43,970 bases of DNA from Caldilineaceae bacterium SB0664_bin_27 (GCA_009838625.1 VXRG01000106.1:1-43970), one strand, 5' to 3'; numbered from the stretch's first letter, positions 18,308 to 26,803 are shown. The notes: a model not told the origin generated them from the sequence alone. Numbers and translations: made by a program.

Positions 18308-19078
18308 ATGAGCCGTGAAGAAGAGATCAAAAAAGAGTTGTACGAAAACACGCTTTCAGGTCGAGCGCCCATCACCGAAAAGCTCACGCAGGAAGGCATC
18401 GATTTGGGGATGAATCCCCTGGAGATCCTCTTCCAAGCCCTGATCCCGGCGCTCCAGGAAGTTGGTCGTCTCTTCGAAATCGGCGAGTACTTTGTGCCCG
18501 AAATGATGATCTCCGCCAAAGCGATGCAACGCGCCATGGCGATCCTCCAGCCGATCCTCGGCGACACCGGCGTTGAACCCGTCGGCAAGGTCCTGATGCT
18601 GACAGTCAAAGGCGATGTCCACGACATCGGCAAAAATCTGTGCGTCATAATGCTGGAAGGCGCCGGTTTTGAGGTGATCGACATGGGCGTCAATGTCAGT
18701 CCGGAGAGGCTGCTCGACGCCGTCATCGAGCATCAACCCCAGCTGGTCGGCTTTTCCGCCTTCCTCACCACCACTATGCCGTTTTTCAAGACGAACATAG
18801 AGGCGCTGGAGGACGCCGGCCTGCGTGACAAGGTCAAGGTCATGGTGGGGGGCGCGCCGATCACCTACGAGTATGCCATGAGCGTCGGCGCCGACGGCTT
18901 TGGCCCGGACGCCAGCCAGTCAGTCAAGCTGGCCAAGCAGTTGATGGTCGACATGGGCTATGAAATCGACCAGGACGACGATGGCCGATCAGCCGAAAGG
19001 GAATCGGCCATGCGCGCAGCCGTTGACGCAGTGGAAGACCTGATGCGAAAGGCGGAGGACGAGCATGTCAGCGGCTAG
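18308..19078 (+). CDS. Corrinoid (cobalamin-binding) protein, MtbC/MttC-like
   Basis: A 256-residue two-domain corrinoid protein. Residues 1-90 form the helical cap domain of B12-binding methyltransferase proteins (NPLEILFQALIPALQEVGRLFEIGEYFVPEMMISAKAM). The cobalamin domain follows, with the lower-ligand motif GDVHDIGKN giving Asp103-x-His105-x-x-Gly108, then GFSAFLTTTMPFFK and VMVGGAPIT, the other B12-contact loops. Such proteins carry a methyl group between two methyltransferases. The C-terminus has an extra acidic tail of about 40 residues. GGAGG-like sequence precedes the ATG at 18308. No dedicated substrate methyltransferase (MtbB/MttB/MtgB type) is in the window; the closest candidate partner is the UroD-fold protein at 23451. 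Confidence 0.93.
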   Translation: MSREEEIKKELYENTLSGRAPITEKLTQEGIDLGMNPLEILFQALIPALQEVGRLFEIGEYFVPEMMISAKAMQRAMAILQPILGDTGVEPVGKVLMLTVKGDVHDIGKNLCVIMLEGAGFEVIDMGVNVSPERLLDAVIEHQPQLVGFSAFLTTTMPFFKTNIEALEDAGLRDKVKVMVGGAPITYEYAMSVGADGFGPDASQSVKLAKQLMVDMGYEIDQDDDGRSAERESAMRAAVDAVEDLMRKAEDEHVSG

Positions 19079-19104
19079 TTGTCGCAGTGAATAAGGAAGA
19101 TAAC

Positions 19105-20568
19105 ATGAGCAACCAGCGCAAAACCGTTCGTCCCCGCATCGGCATCTTCGGCATCGGCCTCGGCGAGTACTGGCCGCAGTTCCCCGGTCTGAAGGAGCAG
19201 CTCGAAGGCTACCAGGCCCGCGTCGAAAGCCGCGTCGGACAGTGGGCCGACGTCGTCAGCGCCGGACTTGTCGACTCTGCCCCAGGCGGGCGGGCTGCCG
19301 GAGACCTCTTCCAGCGCGAGCAGGTCGATATGGTCTACTGCTACGTCGGTACCTACGCCACCAGCTCAACCGTCCTGCCCGTCGTCCAGATCCCCAAAGT
19401 ACCCGTCCTCGTCCTCAATCTGCAGCCGTCAGCCGCCCTGGACTACGCCAACACCGACACCAAGGAGTGGCTGGCGAACTGCTGCGCCTGCTGCGTGCCC
19501 GAGCTCAGCGCCGTCTTCCACCGCTGCGACATCGACTTCCACGTCGTCTCCGGCATGCTGGAAGAGGAAGAAGGCTGCGAAGAACCGGCCCGCCGCGCCT
19601 GGACCGAGATCCAGGACTGGACAGAAGCGGCCGGCGCCCACCGTACCCTGCGTCGCAGCCGCATGGGCTTCCTCGGACACACCTACCCAGGCATGCTCGA
19701 CATGTACAGCGATTTCACCCAGCACCATGGCCAGCTCGGCACCCATGTCGAGATCCTGGAAATGTGCGACCTGGCGCAGATGGTCAACGGTGTCACCCCG
19801 GCCGACATCAAAGCCAAGGAGGAGGAAGCCCTCGCCATTTTTGACCTGGCCGAAGACTCCCCCTCCGATCCGCTCGCTACCCGCCCCTCCTCCGAGGCGC
19901 TCGACTGGGCCTACCGCGTCGCCGTCGGTCTCGACAGCCTTGTCGCCGACTTCGACCTGGATGGCCTCACCTACTACTATCGAGGGCTCGACGACAACGA
20001 ATATGAACAGATCGCCGCCGGATTCGCGCTGGGCTGTTCACTGCTCACTTCGCGCGGCGTGCCCTGCAGCGGCGAAGGCGACCTGAAGAACTGCCAGGTG
20101 ATGAAAATCGTCGACACCTTCGGCGCCGGCGGCAGCTACTCCGAGGTCACGGCGATGGACTTTCGCGAAGAGTTCATCCTCGCCGGCCACGACGGCCCCT
20201 TCCACATCGACATCGCCGAAGGGCGGCCCCTGCTGCGCGGCCTCGCCCTCTACCACGGAAAACACGGTGGAGGCGTCGGAGTCGAAACCCAGGTCAAGCA
20301 CGGGCCGGTCACCGTCCTGTCAATGACCCAGACCCGGCAGGGCAATCTCAAGCTGCTCGCCGCCCAGGCCGAGAGCATTCCCGGCCCCGTCCTGCAGATC
20401 GGCAACACTGACAGCCGCCTCAAGTTCTCGCTCGGCCCCGCCGACTTCATCAACGCCTGGTGCAAAGAGGGACCGACCCACCATTTCGCCCTCGGCGTAG
20501 GCGACATCCTGCCCAAGATTGAGAAATTCGCCAGTATCGCTTCCCTTGAACTCAAAGTAGTCTGCTAA
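19105..20568 (+). CDS. L-arabinose/L-fucose isomerase family protein (AraA-like)
   Basis: A 487-residue aldose isomerase-type protein. The N-terminal domain starts RPRIGIFGIGLGEYWPQFPGL; the middle contains LQPSAALDYANTDTKEWLANC and CCVPELSAVFHR; the C-terminal part has GDLKNCQVMKIVDTFGAGGS and GKHGGGVGVETQVKHGPVT. Likely manganese-site residues are Glu324, Glu347, His362 and His459 or His460 (AHH-like GPTHHF), in the order seen in AraA. It would interconvert an aldose and a ketose after uptake, plausibly L-rhamnose, L-fucose or a related deoxy sugar released by the following rhamnosidase. The ATG at 19105 is preceded by AAGGAAG; a GTG at 19087 is an alternative. Confidence 0.85.
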   Translation: MSNQRKTVRPRIGIFGIGLGEYWPQFPGLKEQLEGYQARVESRVGQWADVVSAGLVDSAPGGRAAGDLFQREQVDMVYCYVGTYATSSTVLPVVQIPKVPVLVLNLQPSAALDYANTDTKEWLANCCACCVPELSAVFHRCDIDFHVVSGMLEEEEGCEEPARRAWTEIQDWTEAAGAHRTLRRSRMGFLGHTYPGMLDMYSDFTQHHGQLGTHVEILEMCDLAQMVNGVTPADIKAKEEEALAIFDLAEDSPSDPLATRPSSEALDWAYRVAVGLDSLVADFDLDGLTYYYRGLDDNEYEQIAAGFALGCSLLTSRGVPCSGEGDLKNCQVMKIVDTFGAGGSYSEVTAMDFREEFILAGHDGPFHIDIAEGRPLLRGLALYHGKHGGGVGVETQVKHGPVTVLSMTQTRQGNLKLLAAQAESIPGPVLQIGNTDSRLKFSLGPADFINAWCKEGPTHHFALGVGDILPKIEKFASIASLELKVVC

Positions 20569-20592
20569 GAACCGCCGGAGCTAGGCCCGGCA

Positions 20593-20615
20593 GGGGCAAT
20601 CTTTATGGTTGCCCC
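20593..20615. terminator. Hairpin between the isomerase and rhamnosidase genes
   Basis: GGGGCAA at 20593-20599 pairs with TTGCCCC at 20609-20615 around a 9-base loop. No U-run follows, so it may attenuate rather than end transcription. It starts 25 bases after the isomerase stop, within a 131-base gap. Confidence 0.6.
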
Positions 20616-20699
20616 CTTGGTCGCCCAAAACGAGGAACCAGCCTGGTACACGACCGCGTACGAGTAGTGTTACAGAAAACCAGGAACTGAAAGCTCCCA

Positions 20700-23405
20700 A
20701 TGATCACGCCGACCGACCTCACCTGCGAATACGCTCCGAACCCCATCAGCATCGACACCCAAGAGCCGCGCTTTGGCTGGCTCCTCCAATCAGAACGCCG
20801 CAACCAGTCCCAATCGGCCTACCAGGTCCTCGTCGCCAGCAGCGTTGGAGACCTTCAGGCCGGTCGCGCCGACAAATGGGATAGCGGCAAGGTGACTTCG
20901 GACCGCTCCGTCAACGTCCCTTACGCGGGCAACACCTTCTCCAGCGACGAGGCCTGCTACTGGCAAGTCCGCATCTGGGACCAGGACGACCGCGTCAGCG
21001 CCTACAGCGAACCCGCCGCATTCTCCATGGGCCTGCTTGACGAAAGCGACTGGACCGGCACTTGGGTCGGCGCACCTACCGAGGTTGCCTCGCCCCTCCT
21101 GCGTACGGAGTTCGACCTCGCCAATCCCGTCAGCCGCGCCCGCCTCCATATCTCCGGCCTCGGCTGGTACGAGCTCTATCTAAACGGCCAGCGCGTCGGC
21201 GATCATGTCCTCGACCCCGCCACAAGCGATTACACCCAGCGCGTCCTCTACGTCACTTACGACGTGACCGAACTGCTGCAGGCCGGCGCCAATGCCGTCG
21301 GCGTCATGCTCGGCAACGGCTGGTACTGTGAACCCGGCTGGGAGCACCGCTACGGCGACTCCCCCCGCCTGCGCCTGCAGCTGAACGTGGAGTTTGCCGA
21401 CGGCAGCACAACCTCCGTCGCATCCGGCTCGGGTTGGAAAACCGCGCCCGGCCCCATCACCCGCAACGACCTCTACGGAGGCGAGACCTACGACGCCCGC
21501 CGCGAGCAGCCCGGCTGGGCATTGACCGGCTTTGACGACGCCCACTGGAACGCGGCCGTCGACAAGGACGCCCTAGGCGGCACAATGGTGGCGCAGGTCA
21601 TGCCCCCCATCCGCGTCAACAAGAAGCTGCAGCCGGTAAATGTCACCCAGCCCCAGGACGGCATACACGTCTACGATCTCGGCCAGCTCTTCGGCGGCTG
21701 GGCCAAACTCCGGCTCAAGGGCGAACAAGGCACGACAGTAACCATCAAGTACGCCTGCCAGGTGCTTGAGGAAAGCGGCCTCGTCGATCAGGAATCCGGC
21801 GAATTCTACTTTCGCCACCGCTCCCGCGCCAGCGCCCACGAAGAAGGCGATGAGATCGACATCTACATCCTCAGAGGCGATCCCGACGGCGAGAGCTACG
21901 AACCGCGCTTCACCTACCATCCCGTCCGCTACGTTCAGATCGAAAGCGACCGCCCCATCAGCATAGAAGAGCTTCAGGGCCATGTGGTCTACTCCGACGT
22001 TGATCTCTCCGGCGGCTTCGAGTGCTCCAACCCGATTTTCAACCGCATCCACGAACTGGTGCACTGGACCGTGACCAACGGCCTCTTCGGCATCCCCCTC
22101 GACTGCCTCCACCGCGAGCACTGGGCCTGGACCGACCCGGCCACCATCGCCTCATCGCTCTACCCCCGTAAACACATGCCCCGCTTCTGGACCAAGTGGC
22201 TCGACGACATCAAGGACGCCCAACTCGAAGACGGCAGCGTCCCCGACATCTGCCCCAACTACGTGCAGCGGGACGATCCCGACCCGGCCTGGGGCGGCAA
22301 CTACCCAATCCTCGTCTGGTACCTCTACCAATACTTCGACGACAGCCGCATCCTCGAAGAGCACTACGCGCCAATCCGCCTCTGGGTCGACTATCTCACC
22401 TCCGTCGCCGAGAACCACATCGTCAACGAAGGCCACTACGGCGACCACATGCTGCCCGGCGCCGCGCCCGGCGAGGAAGAGTTCGTCTCCTCTGAAACGC
22501 CCCCGCCCCTCCTGTGGACCGGCTACTACTATCTCGGCGCCGCCATCGTCTCAAAGGTCGCCGACTACCTCGGCAAGGAAGATGAGGCCGCCCACTACGC
22601 CCGCCTTGCAGAGCAGATCAAGGACGCCCTCAACCGGGAATGGCTCGACCCCGCCGCGCACCGCTACGCCACCGGCTCACAGACCGCCAACCTCTTCCCG
22701 CTCGCCCTCGGTATCGTGCCGCAAGCCAGCGAAGCCGGCGTCGTCCAGGACATCGTCCACAACATCGTCGACACTTGGGGCGGCCATCATCATACCGGCA
22801 ACACCGGCGTCACCTGCCTTATCGACGCCCTGACCCCGTACGGACAGGGCGAAGTCCTCTACGACCTCGTCGCCACACCCAGCTACCCCGGCTGGGGTTT
22901 CATGGTCGAGCAGGGCGCCACCACCATCTGGGAGTCCTGGAGCCTGCAGAGCACCGTCGGCGCCGCCGAAAGCATGATCATGTGGGCCTCCATCGACGAA
23001 TTCTTCTACAATGACCTCGCCGGCATCAAAGGCCCTGACTACCACGGCCCCGGCTTCATGACTCCAGGCTTTAGCGAGATCCACATCGAACCGCACACGC
23101 TTGGTGATCTCGAACACGCTGGCGCCACATTGAAGACGGTGCGCGGCGAACTCGCCTCCCGCTGGCGGCGTAGCGACCATTCTCTCTCACTTGAAGTCAC
23201 GATCCCGGTCAACAGTACGGCCCGCGTCAGCGTGCCCACGCTCGGGCTGAGCAATATCTCAGTCAGCGAAGGCGGCAACACCATCTGGCAGGACAACGCC
23301 TATTTACCAGGCGGCGACGGCATCACATTCGCCGTTGCCCGCGCCGAATACATCGACGTAGAGGTTGGCTCCGGGAGCTATCGATTCGAACTCACCGGAT
23401 CTTAG
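20700..23405 (+). CDS. Alpha-L-rhamnosidase, glycoside hydrolase family 78, with altered active-site motif
   Basis: A 901-residue cytoplasmic rhamnosidase with full GH78 domain order: fibronectin-like N-terminal domain (DLTCEYAPNPISIDTQEPRFGW), the rhamnosidase N domain with ARLHISGLGWYELYLNGQRVGDHVLDPA, a concanavalin-like domain, the (alpha/alpha)6 catalytic barrel and a C-terminal beta domain (MTPGFSEIHIEPHTLGDLEHA). The catalytic acidic motif reads DCLHREHWAWTD: Asp468 and Glu473 match the usual DCPxRE, but the following aspartate is one residue closer (Asp479) because the canonical W-x-G-D has become W-T-D-P. The general-base region is intact as GATTIWESW (Glu745). No signal peptide, so it acts on imported rhamnosides. 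Confidence 0.92.
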   Translation: MITPTDLTCEYAPNPISIDTQEPRFGWLLQSERRNQSQSAYQVLVASSVGDLQAGRADKWDSGKVTSDRSVNVPYAGNTFSSDEACYWQVRIWDQDDRVSAYSEPAAFSMGLLDESDWTGTWVGAPTEVASPLLRTEFDLANPVSRARLHISGLGWYELYLNGQRVGDHVLDPATSDYTQRVLYVTYDVTELLQAGANAVGVMLGNGWYCEPGWEHRYGDSPRLRLQLNVEFADGSTTSVASGSGWKTAPGPITRNDLYGGETYDARREQPGWALTGFDDAHWNAAVDKDALGGTMVAQVMPPIRVNKKLQPVNVTQPQDGIHVYDLGQLFGGWAKLRLKGEQGTTVTIKYACQVLEESGLVDQESGEFYFRHRSRASAHEEGDEIDIYILRGDPDGESYEPRFTYHPVRYVQIESDRPISIEELQGHVVYSDVDLSGGFECSNPIFNRIHELVHWTVTNGLFGIPLDCLHREHWAWTDPATIASSLYPRKHMPRFWTKWLDDIKDAQLEDGSVPDICPNYVQRDDPDPAWGGNYPILVWYLYQYFDDSRILEEHYAPIRLWVDYLTSVAENHIVNEGHYGDHMLPGAAPGEEEFVSSETPPPLLWTGYYYLGAAIVSKVADYLGKEDEAAHYARLAEQIKDALNREWLDPAAHRYATGSQTANLFPLALGIVPQASEAGVVQDIVHNIVDTWGGHHHTGNTGVTCLIDALTPYGQGEVLYDLVATPSYPGWGFMVEQGATTIWESWSLQSTVGAAESMIMWASIDEFFYNDLAGIKGPDYHGPGFMTPGFSEIHIEPHTLGDLEHAGATLKTVRGELASRWRRSDHSLSLEVTIPVNSTARVSVPTLGLSNISVSEGGNTIWQDNAYLPGGDGITFAVARAEYIDVEVGSGSYRFELTGS

Positions 23406-23413
23406 CCAGCGAC

Positions 23414-23432
23414 TGACCACTGACCACTGCAG
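23414..23432 (+). repeat. Heptamer tract, GACCACT class (2 units plus CTGCAG end)
   Basis: TGACCAC, TGACCAC, TGCAG lie between the rhamnosidase stop and the AAGGAG ribosome binding site of the next gene. The same units occur at 28155, 29905 and 31631. Confidence 0.8.
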
Positions 23433-23450
23433 TTCACAAGGAGCAGGATC

Positions 23451-24584
23451 TTGCAGGAAATGACATCGCTCGAACGCTACATGGCCGCCATCAACGGCGA
23501 ACCTATGGACATGTATCCGGCCCTCAACGTCTCCCCCACCTGGTCGATGATGCCGCACTGGCCCGAGAAACTGGGGCTGAACTTCCTCCATCTGTCTCAC
23601 GGGACCGATGAGCAGAAGCTGAAGTTCTACGACGTGCTCCACGATGACCTCGGCCTCGACTACCTCCCCTGCGGCACCGGCAAACCCTACGGCCAGCGCG
23701 GCAAACAGTATGTCACCGAAGAGGACGGCGTGCCCGTGCTCGTCGACGTCGGCTCGCGCAGCAAGACCCGCTACCACGAATTCCCGCCTGACCTGCCGCC
23801 TGAAGAGCCCCTCTTCGAAACAGCCGCCGACGTCGAACGCCTCGACCCGCCGCCCACCGCCGAGGAGATGCTGGCGACCGGCGCCTACGACTTCACCAAA
23901 AAGCTGCTCGAATATTTCGACGACACCGTCTTCTTCCATATGGGGGACATGGCGCCATTCCCCACCTCCTTCTACATGCTCAGCTACGACAAGCTCTTCG
24001 ACGCCATGTTTTTCCAGAAGGACCTCGTATTCGCCCTCATGGACCGCCACGAAGAGGTGATCCGCCAGCAGTGCCGCCTCGCCCGGATGCTGGGCGTGCA
24101 CGGCTACCAGCTGATGCAGTGGTTCGCCTCCGCCGACATGATTTCCGATGAGCACTACGTCGAATTCGCCCTGCCCGGCGAGATCAAGTCCTTCCAGTAC
24201 ATCCACGATGAGGGCCTGATAAGCAGCATGGCCCTGATGGGCTGGATCGAGCCTCGCCTGCCCCACCTGGCCAAGCTCGACTTCCACTGCATCCAGGTCG
24301 AATGCGGCCTGAAGAACTACTCGAACGACATCGTCAATGTCCGCCAGGCTCTCGGCGAAGAGGTCTGTATCTTCTCCAACTCCCACGCCATCACCGTCAT
24401 CGAGCAGGGCGACGAGGACCTCTGGCGCGAGGATGCTCACCACCAGGCCAAAGCGATCGGGGAGCAGAAGCGTTTCGGCGTCGGTCACGGCACGCCCACC
24501 ACCTGGAAGACGTCCCCGGGAAGATACCGCCGCTACATCGATTTCATGCGCAGCGAGCTGGCGTCTATCGTCCCGCCGCATTGA
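23451..24584 (+). CDS. Uroporphyrinogen-decarboxylase-fold protein (methyltransferase-like, zinc ligands not seen)
   Basis: A 377-residue protein of the UroD/MtaA/CmuA fold. Family features are the N-terminal MTSLERYMAAINGEPMDMYP, the central FPTSFYMLSYDKLFDAMFFQKDLVFALMDRH and the C-terminal GVGHGTPTTWKTSPGRYRRYIDF. In zinc methyltransferases of this fold an HxC motif and a later cysteine bind zinc; the corresponding places here read SSMALMGW and GVGHGTP, without those residues. It may therefore be a non-zinc relative. It shares an operon with a corrinoid protein, which favours a methyl-transfer function over heme synthesis. The start is a TTG at 23451 with AAGGAG seven bases upstream; the ATG at 23460 is 16 bases away and less suitable. 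Confidence 0.8.
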   Translation: MQEMTSLERYMAAINGEPMDMYPALNVSPTWSMMPHWPEKLGLNFLHLSHGTDEQKLKFYDVLHDDLGLDYLPCGTGKPYGQRGKQYVTEEDGVPVLVDVGSRSKTRYHEFPPDLPPEEPLFETAADVERLDPPPTAEEMLATGAYDFTKKLLEYFDDTVFFHMGDMAPFPTSFYMLSYDKLFDAMFFQKDLVFALMDRHEEVIRQQCRLARMLGVHGYQLMQWFASADMISDEHYVEFALPGEIKSFQYIHDEGLISSMALMGWIEPRLPHLAKLDFHCIQVECGLKNYSNDIVNVRQALGEEVCIFSNSHAITVIEQGDEDLWREDAHHQAKAIGEQKRFGVGHGTPTTWKTSPGRYRRYIDFMRSELASIVPPH

Positions 24585-24687
24585 GAATTGTGCGGCCCTC
24601 ATTTCGGCGGCAATATGATCGCCAAAGCGTGAAGGCCCAAGTGTTCTGACTGGTGCGATATTCCTTCGTTGTTGGCATAAACCAATC

Positions 24688-24924
24688 ATGCCCGTAAAAA
24701 TTACGATCAGAAATGTCCCTGAGGAAGTGCGCAATGAGCTGGCCAGGCGCGCCGCGCTTCAAGGCCAGTCTATGCAAGAGTTCTTGCGCGGGGAGTTGGA
24801 ACATATCGCGTCCCGGCCCTCCCTAGCCGCATGGCTGCAAGGAGTTCGCGAACGGAAGGCAGTCGCGGAATCACGTGTACAGCCGCAACAAATTCTTCGC
24901 GCCCGTGACGCTGACCGAAAGTGA
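24688..24924 (+). CDS. FitA/VapB-type ribbon-helix-helix antitoxin
   Basis: A 78-residue antitoxin. MPVKITIRNVPEEVRNELARRAALQGQSMQEFLRGELEH is the standard Arc-type fold of FitA-like proteins, with the beta strand KITIRNVP contacting DNA. The C-terminal half (LAAWLQGVRERKAV) is the toxin-binding tail. Its stop codon overlaps, by four bases (GTGA), the start codon of the VapC remnant that follows. The antitoxin itself appears intact. Confidence 0.85.
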   Translation: MPVKITIRNVPEEVRNELARRAALQGQSMQEFLRGELEHIASRPSLAAWLQGVRERKAVAESRVQPQQILRARDADRK

Positions 24925-25082
24925 CCAAAATCGACCCACCCGTGACTGTCGCGGCACCGGGCTGCCCGCTGCTGACGCTCGACCCCAGGCTCAGCCGCCC
25001 ACGCGGCACCACTAGTGAAAATGTCACTCCACCCCAATCCAACAGTTACGGCAAGCACATCTCAGCGCGCCGCATGAGTTGA
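24921..25082 (+). pseudogene. VapC (PIN-domain toxin) remnant with large internal deletion
   Basis: A 53-codon frame starting with GTG in the usual four-base overlap with the antitoxin. After a short start it jumps to GCPLLTLDPRLSRPRGTT followed by NVTP, which is the typical C-terminal end of VapC toxins (pattern: xxPLLTxDxRLARAPG followed by VLTP). The first acidic motif and the central PIN residues, some 90 codons, are missing. The frame then continues past the normal end to a TGA at 25080-25082. It cannot be an active nuclease. Confidence 0.75.
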
Positions 25083-25099
25083 TACGCTCAGCCAGTCTT

Positions 25100-25155
25100 G
25101 ACCTGTTGGAATCGGAGAACAGGTCTGCGATGCCCGCGCCAATCTAACGCGGGCA
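25100..25155. promoter_or_regulatory. Two adjacent inverted repeats upstream of the dehydratase gene
   Basis: GACCTGTT (25100-25107) pairs with AACAGGTC (25118-25125), and TGCCCGCG (25131-25138) pairs with CGCGGGCA (25148-25155). Both lie in the 149-base gap before the enolase-superfamily gene. The first has a 10-base centre like many repressor operators; the second is a GC-rich hairpin and could be a terminator for the toxin-antitoxin unit. Confidence 0.45.
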
Positions 25156-25231
25156 GAATGCCAAGCGTAAGCCGCCGGGCGCAACTCTGGCCTGTGCCTA
25201 TAACTTCGCTGACCGCCATCCACCGATCCCA

Positions 25232-26407
25232 ATGAAAATCACCCGCCTAGAGACCATCCGCCTCGGCCGCCACCCCGACTCGCTCTGGCTGCGCATCCAC
25301 ACCGATGACGGCCTGACCGGCCTCGGTGAGACCTCCTACGCGCCCCGCGCCGTCAGCGCCCTGATCCACGACCAGCTCGCGCCCTTGCTGCTCGGACGAA
25401 ATCCCCTCGACATCGAGCGCCACTGGCACACCATGTTCGCCGCCGTCAACGCCTACGGCTTCGGCGGCGCCGAAACGCGCGCCATCAGCGCCGTCGACGT
25501 CGCCCTCTGGGACATCGCCGGCCAGTACTGCGGCCAGCCCATCTACAACCTCCTCGGCGGCCGTAGCCGCGACCGCATCCCCATCTACAACACCTGCCTC
25601 AGCCACGGCCCCAACCAGGACGCCCGCACCTGGATGGGCGGCCGCGCCGGCCAGCTGGCCGAGGATCTCCTCCGTCAGGGCATCAACGCCATGAAGATCT
25701 GGCCCTTCGACCTTCCGCCAGGACCCGCCGGCGCCGAGACAGGCGCGCCCGGCCCGGTGCGCCATTACCTCGATAATGATACGCTCAAGAGGGGTGTCGC
25801 CTGCGTCGAAGAGATTCGCGCCGCCGTCGGCGACAGAATGCAGATCGCGATCGAAGGCAACGCCCGCTGGAACCTGCCCGTGGCCATCGCCATTGCCCGC
25901 GCTCTGGAGCCCTACAACATCATGTGGCTGGAGGAGATTATTCCGCCCGACAACGTCGAGTCCTATGCCCGTCTGAAGGCCGAAAGCCGCATCCCGCTCT
26001 GCGTCAGCGAGCGTCTCTTCACCCGCTTCGGCTTCCGCCGCGTCGTCGAGGCCAACGCCGCCGACATCATAATGCCCGACATTTCCTGGACCGGAGGGAT
26101 CAGCGAAACCCGCAAAATCTGCGCACTGGCTGACACCTACTACCTCCCCGTCACCGGCCATGACGCCACCGGCCCCGTCGCCCTCTGGGCCGCCGCCCAC
26201 CTCATGCTGCACATCCCCAACGCCATGATTCTCGAAACTGTCCGCGCCTACTACAACGGCTGGTACAACGACGTCGTCACCGAACGCATCCCCATCAACG
26301 ATGGCATGCTCTCCCTACCCGAAAAGCCCGGTCTCGGCGTCGCCCTGCGCGAGGAGGTACTGAATTGGCCTGACGTGAGAATTGAAGATGGGTCCAATGG
26401 GGAGTAG
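25232..26407 (+). CDS. Mandelate racemase/enolase-superfamily acid-sugar dehydratase
   Basis: A 391-residue enzyme of the enolase superfamily. The N-terminal capping domain (KITRLETIRLGRH, DGLTGLGETSYAPRA) is followed by the barrel with magnesium ligands Glu208 (AIEGNARW, where aspartate is more usual), Glu234 (WLEE) and Glu260 (VSERL). The general base is probably His310 in TGHDATGP, paired with an aspartate as in mandelate-racemase-subgroup dehydratases. The second barrel strand reads AMKIWPFD, so only one lysine (Lys155) of the KxK motif is present. These features fit a dehydratase of an aldonic acid, giving a 2-keto-3-deoxy acid. An RraA-like aldolase 1 kb downstream could cleave that product. 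Confidence 0.85.
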   Translation: MKITRLETIRLGRHPDSLWLRIHTDDGLTGLGETSYAPRAVSALIHDQLAPLLLGRNPLDIERHWHTMFAAVNAYGFGGAETRAISAVDVALWDIAGQYCGQPIYNLLGGRSRDRIPIYNTCLSHGPNQDARTWMGGRAGQLAEDLLRQGINAMKIWPFDLPPGPAGAETGAPGPVRHYLDNDTLKRGVACVEEIRAAVGDRMQIAIEGNARWNLPVAIAIARALEPYNIMWLEEIIPPDNVESYARLKAESRIPLCVSERLFTRFGFRRVVEANAADIIMPDISWTGGISETRKICALADTYYLPVTGHDATGPVALWAAAHLMLHIPNAMILETVRAYYNGWYNDVVTERIPINDGMLSLPEKPGLGVALREEVLNWPDVRIEDGSNGE

Positions 26408-26491
26408 AGCGGGGTTGATTGCCTGGATGGCTGTTAGCAGGGTTGCGACGAGGAATCAGTTATGGATTCATGTGAAGCCGAGACCCACTAA

Positions 26492-26803
26492 CTATCTATG
26501 GCCATCAAGACATTCAAGCTGCTTCTCAATGCTCTTCCTTCCCAGCTGTTTGACTGCTTCAAACTCTTCTCCGAGTTCGATTTCAGCCAACTCCGGGAAG
26601 GCACCAAACATAGTCAAAGGGAGTTCAGTAGGACTCTCAGTTTGTTTCCCCTCGTCAGAGTCACTTGACGCTTCGTACAACGCGAGCAGTTCCTTCCACA
26701 GATCGATAGGAACAAGAACATTCTGAATGTCCCCTTTTTCGTCTGGCAGGTATTGAACAGGTAGTTCCCGCAATGTTTTCCTTGTACTTTCCGTGTCGGA
26801 CAT
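26492..26803 (-). CDS. Probable Phd/VapB-like antitoxin, orphan
   Basis: A 103-residue acidic protein. LPVQYLPDEKGDIQNVLVPIDLWKELLALYE resembles the N-terminal part of short antitoxins that start 'xxYixDExGxxxAViiPixxwexl'. The C-terminal half (FPELAEIELGEEFEAVKQLGRKS) is acidic and probably helical. GGAGGAG sits about ten bases before the ATG at 26803, so the start is well supported; the frame extends to 26935 but that part overlaps the neighbour and is dissimilar. No toxin follows within the 85 bases up to the dehydratase stop. The DNA is visibly AT-richer than the flanking metabolic genes. Assignment as an antitoxin is by pattern only. Confidence 0.5.
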   Translation of the reverse strand: MSDTESTRKTLRELPVQYLPDEKGDIQNVLVPIDLWKELLALYEASSDSDEGKQTESPTELPLTMFGAFPELAEIELGEEFEAVKQLGRKSIEKQLECLDGHR

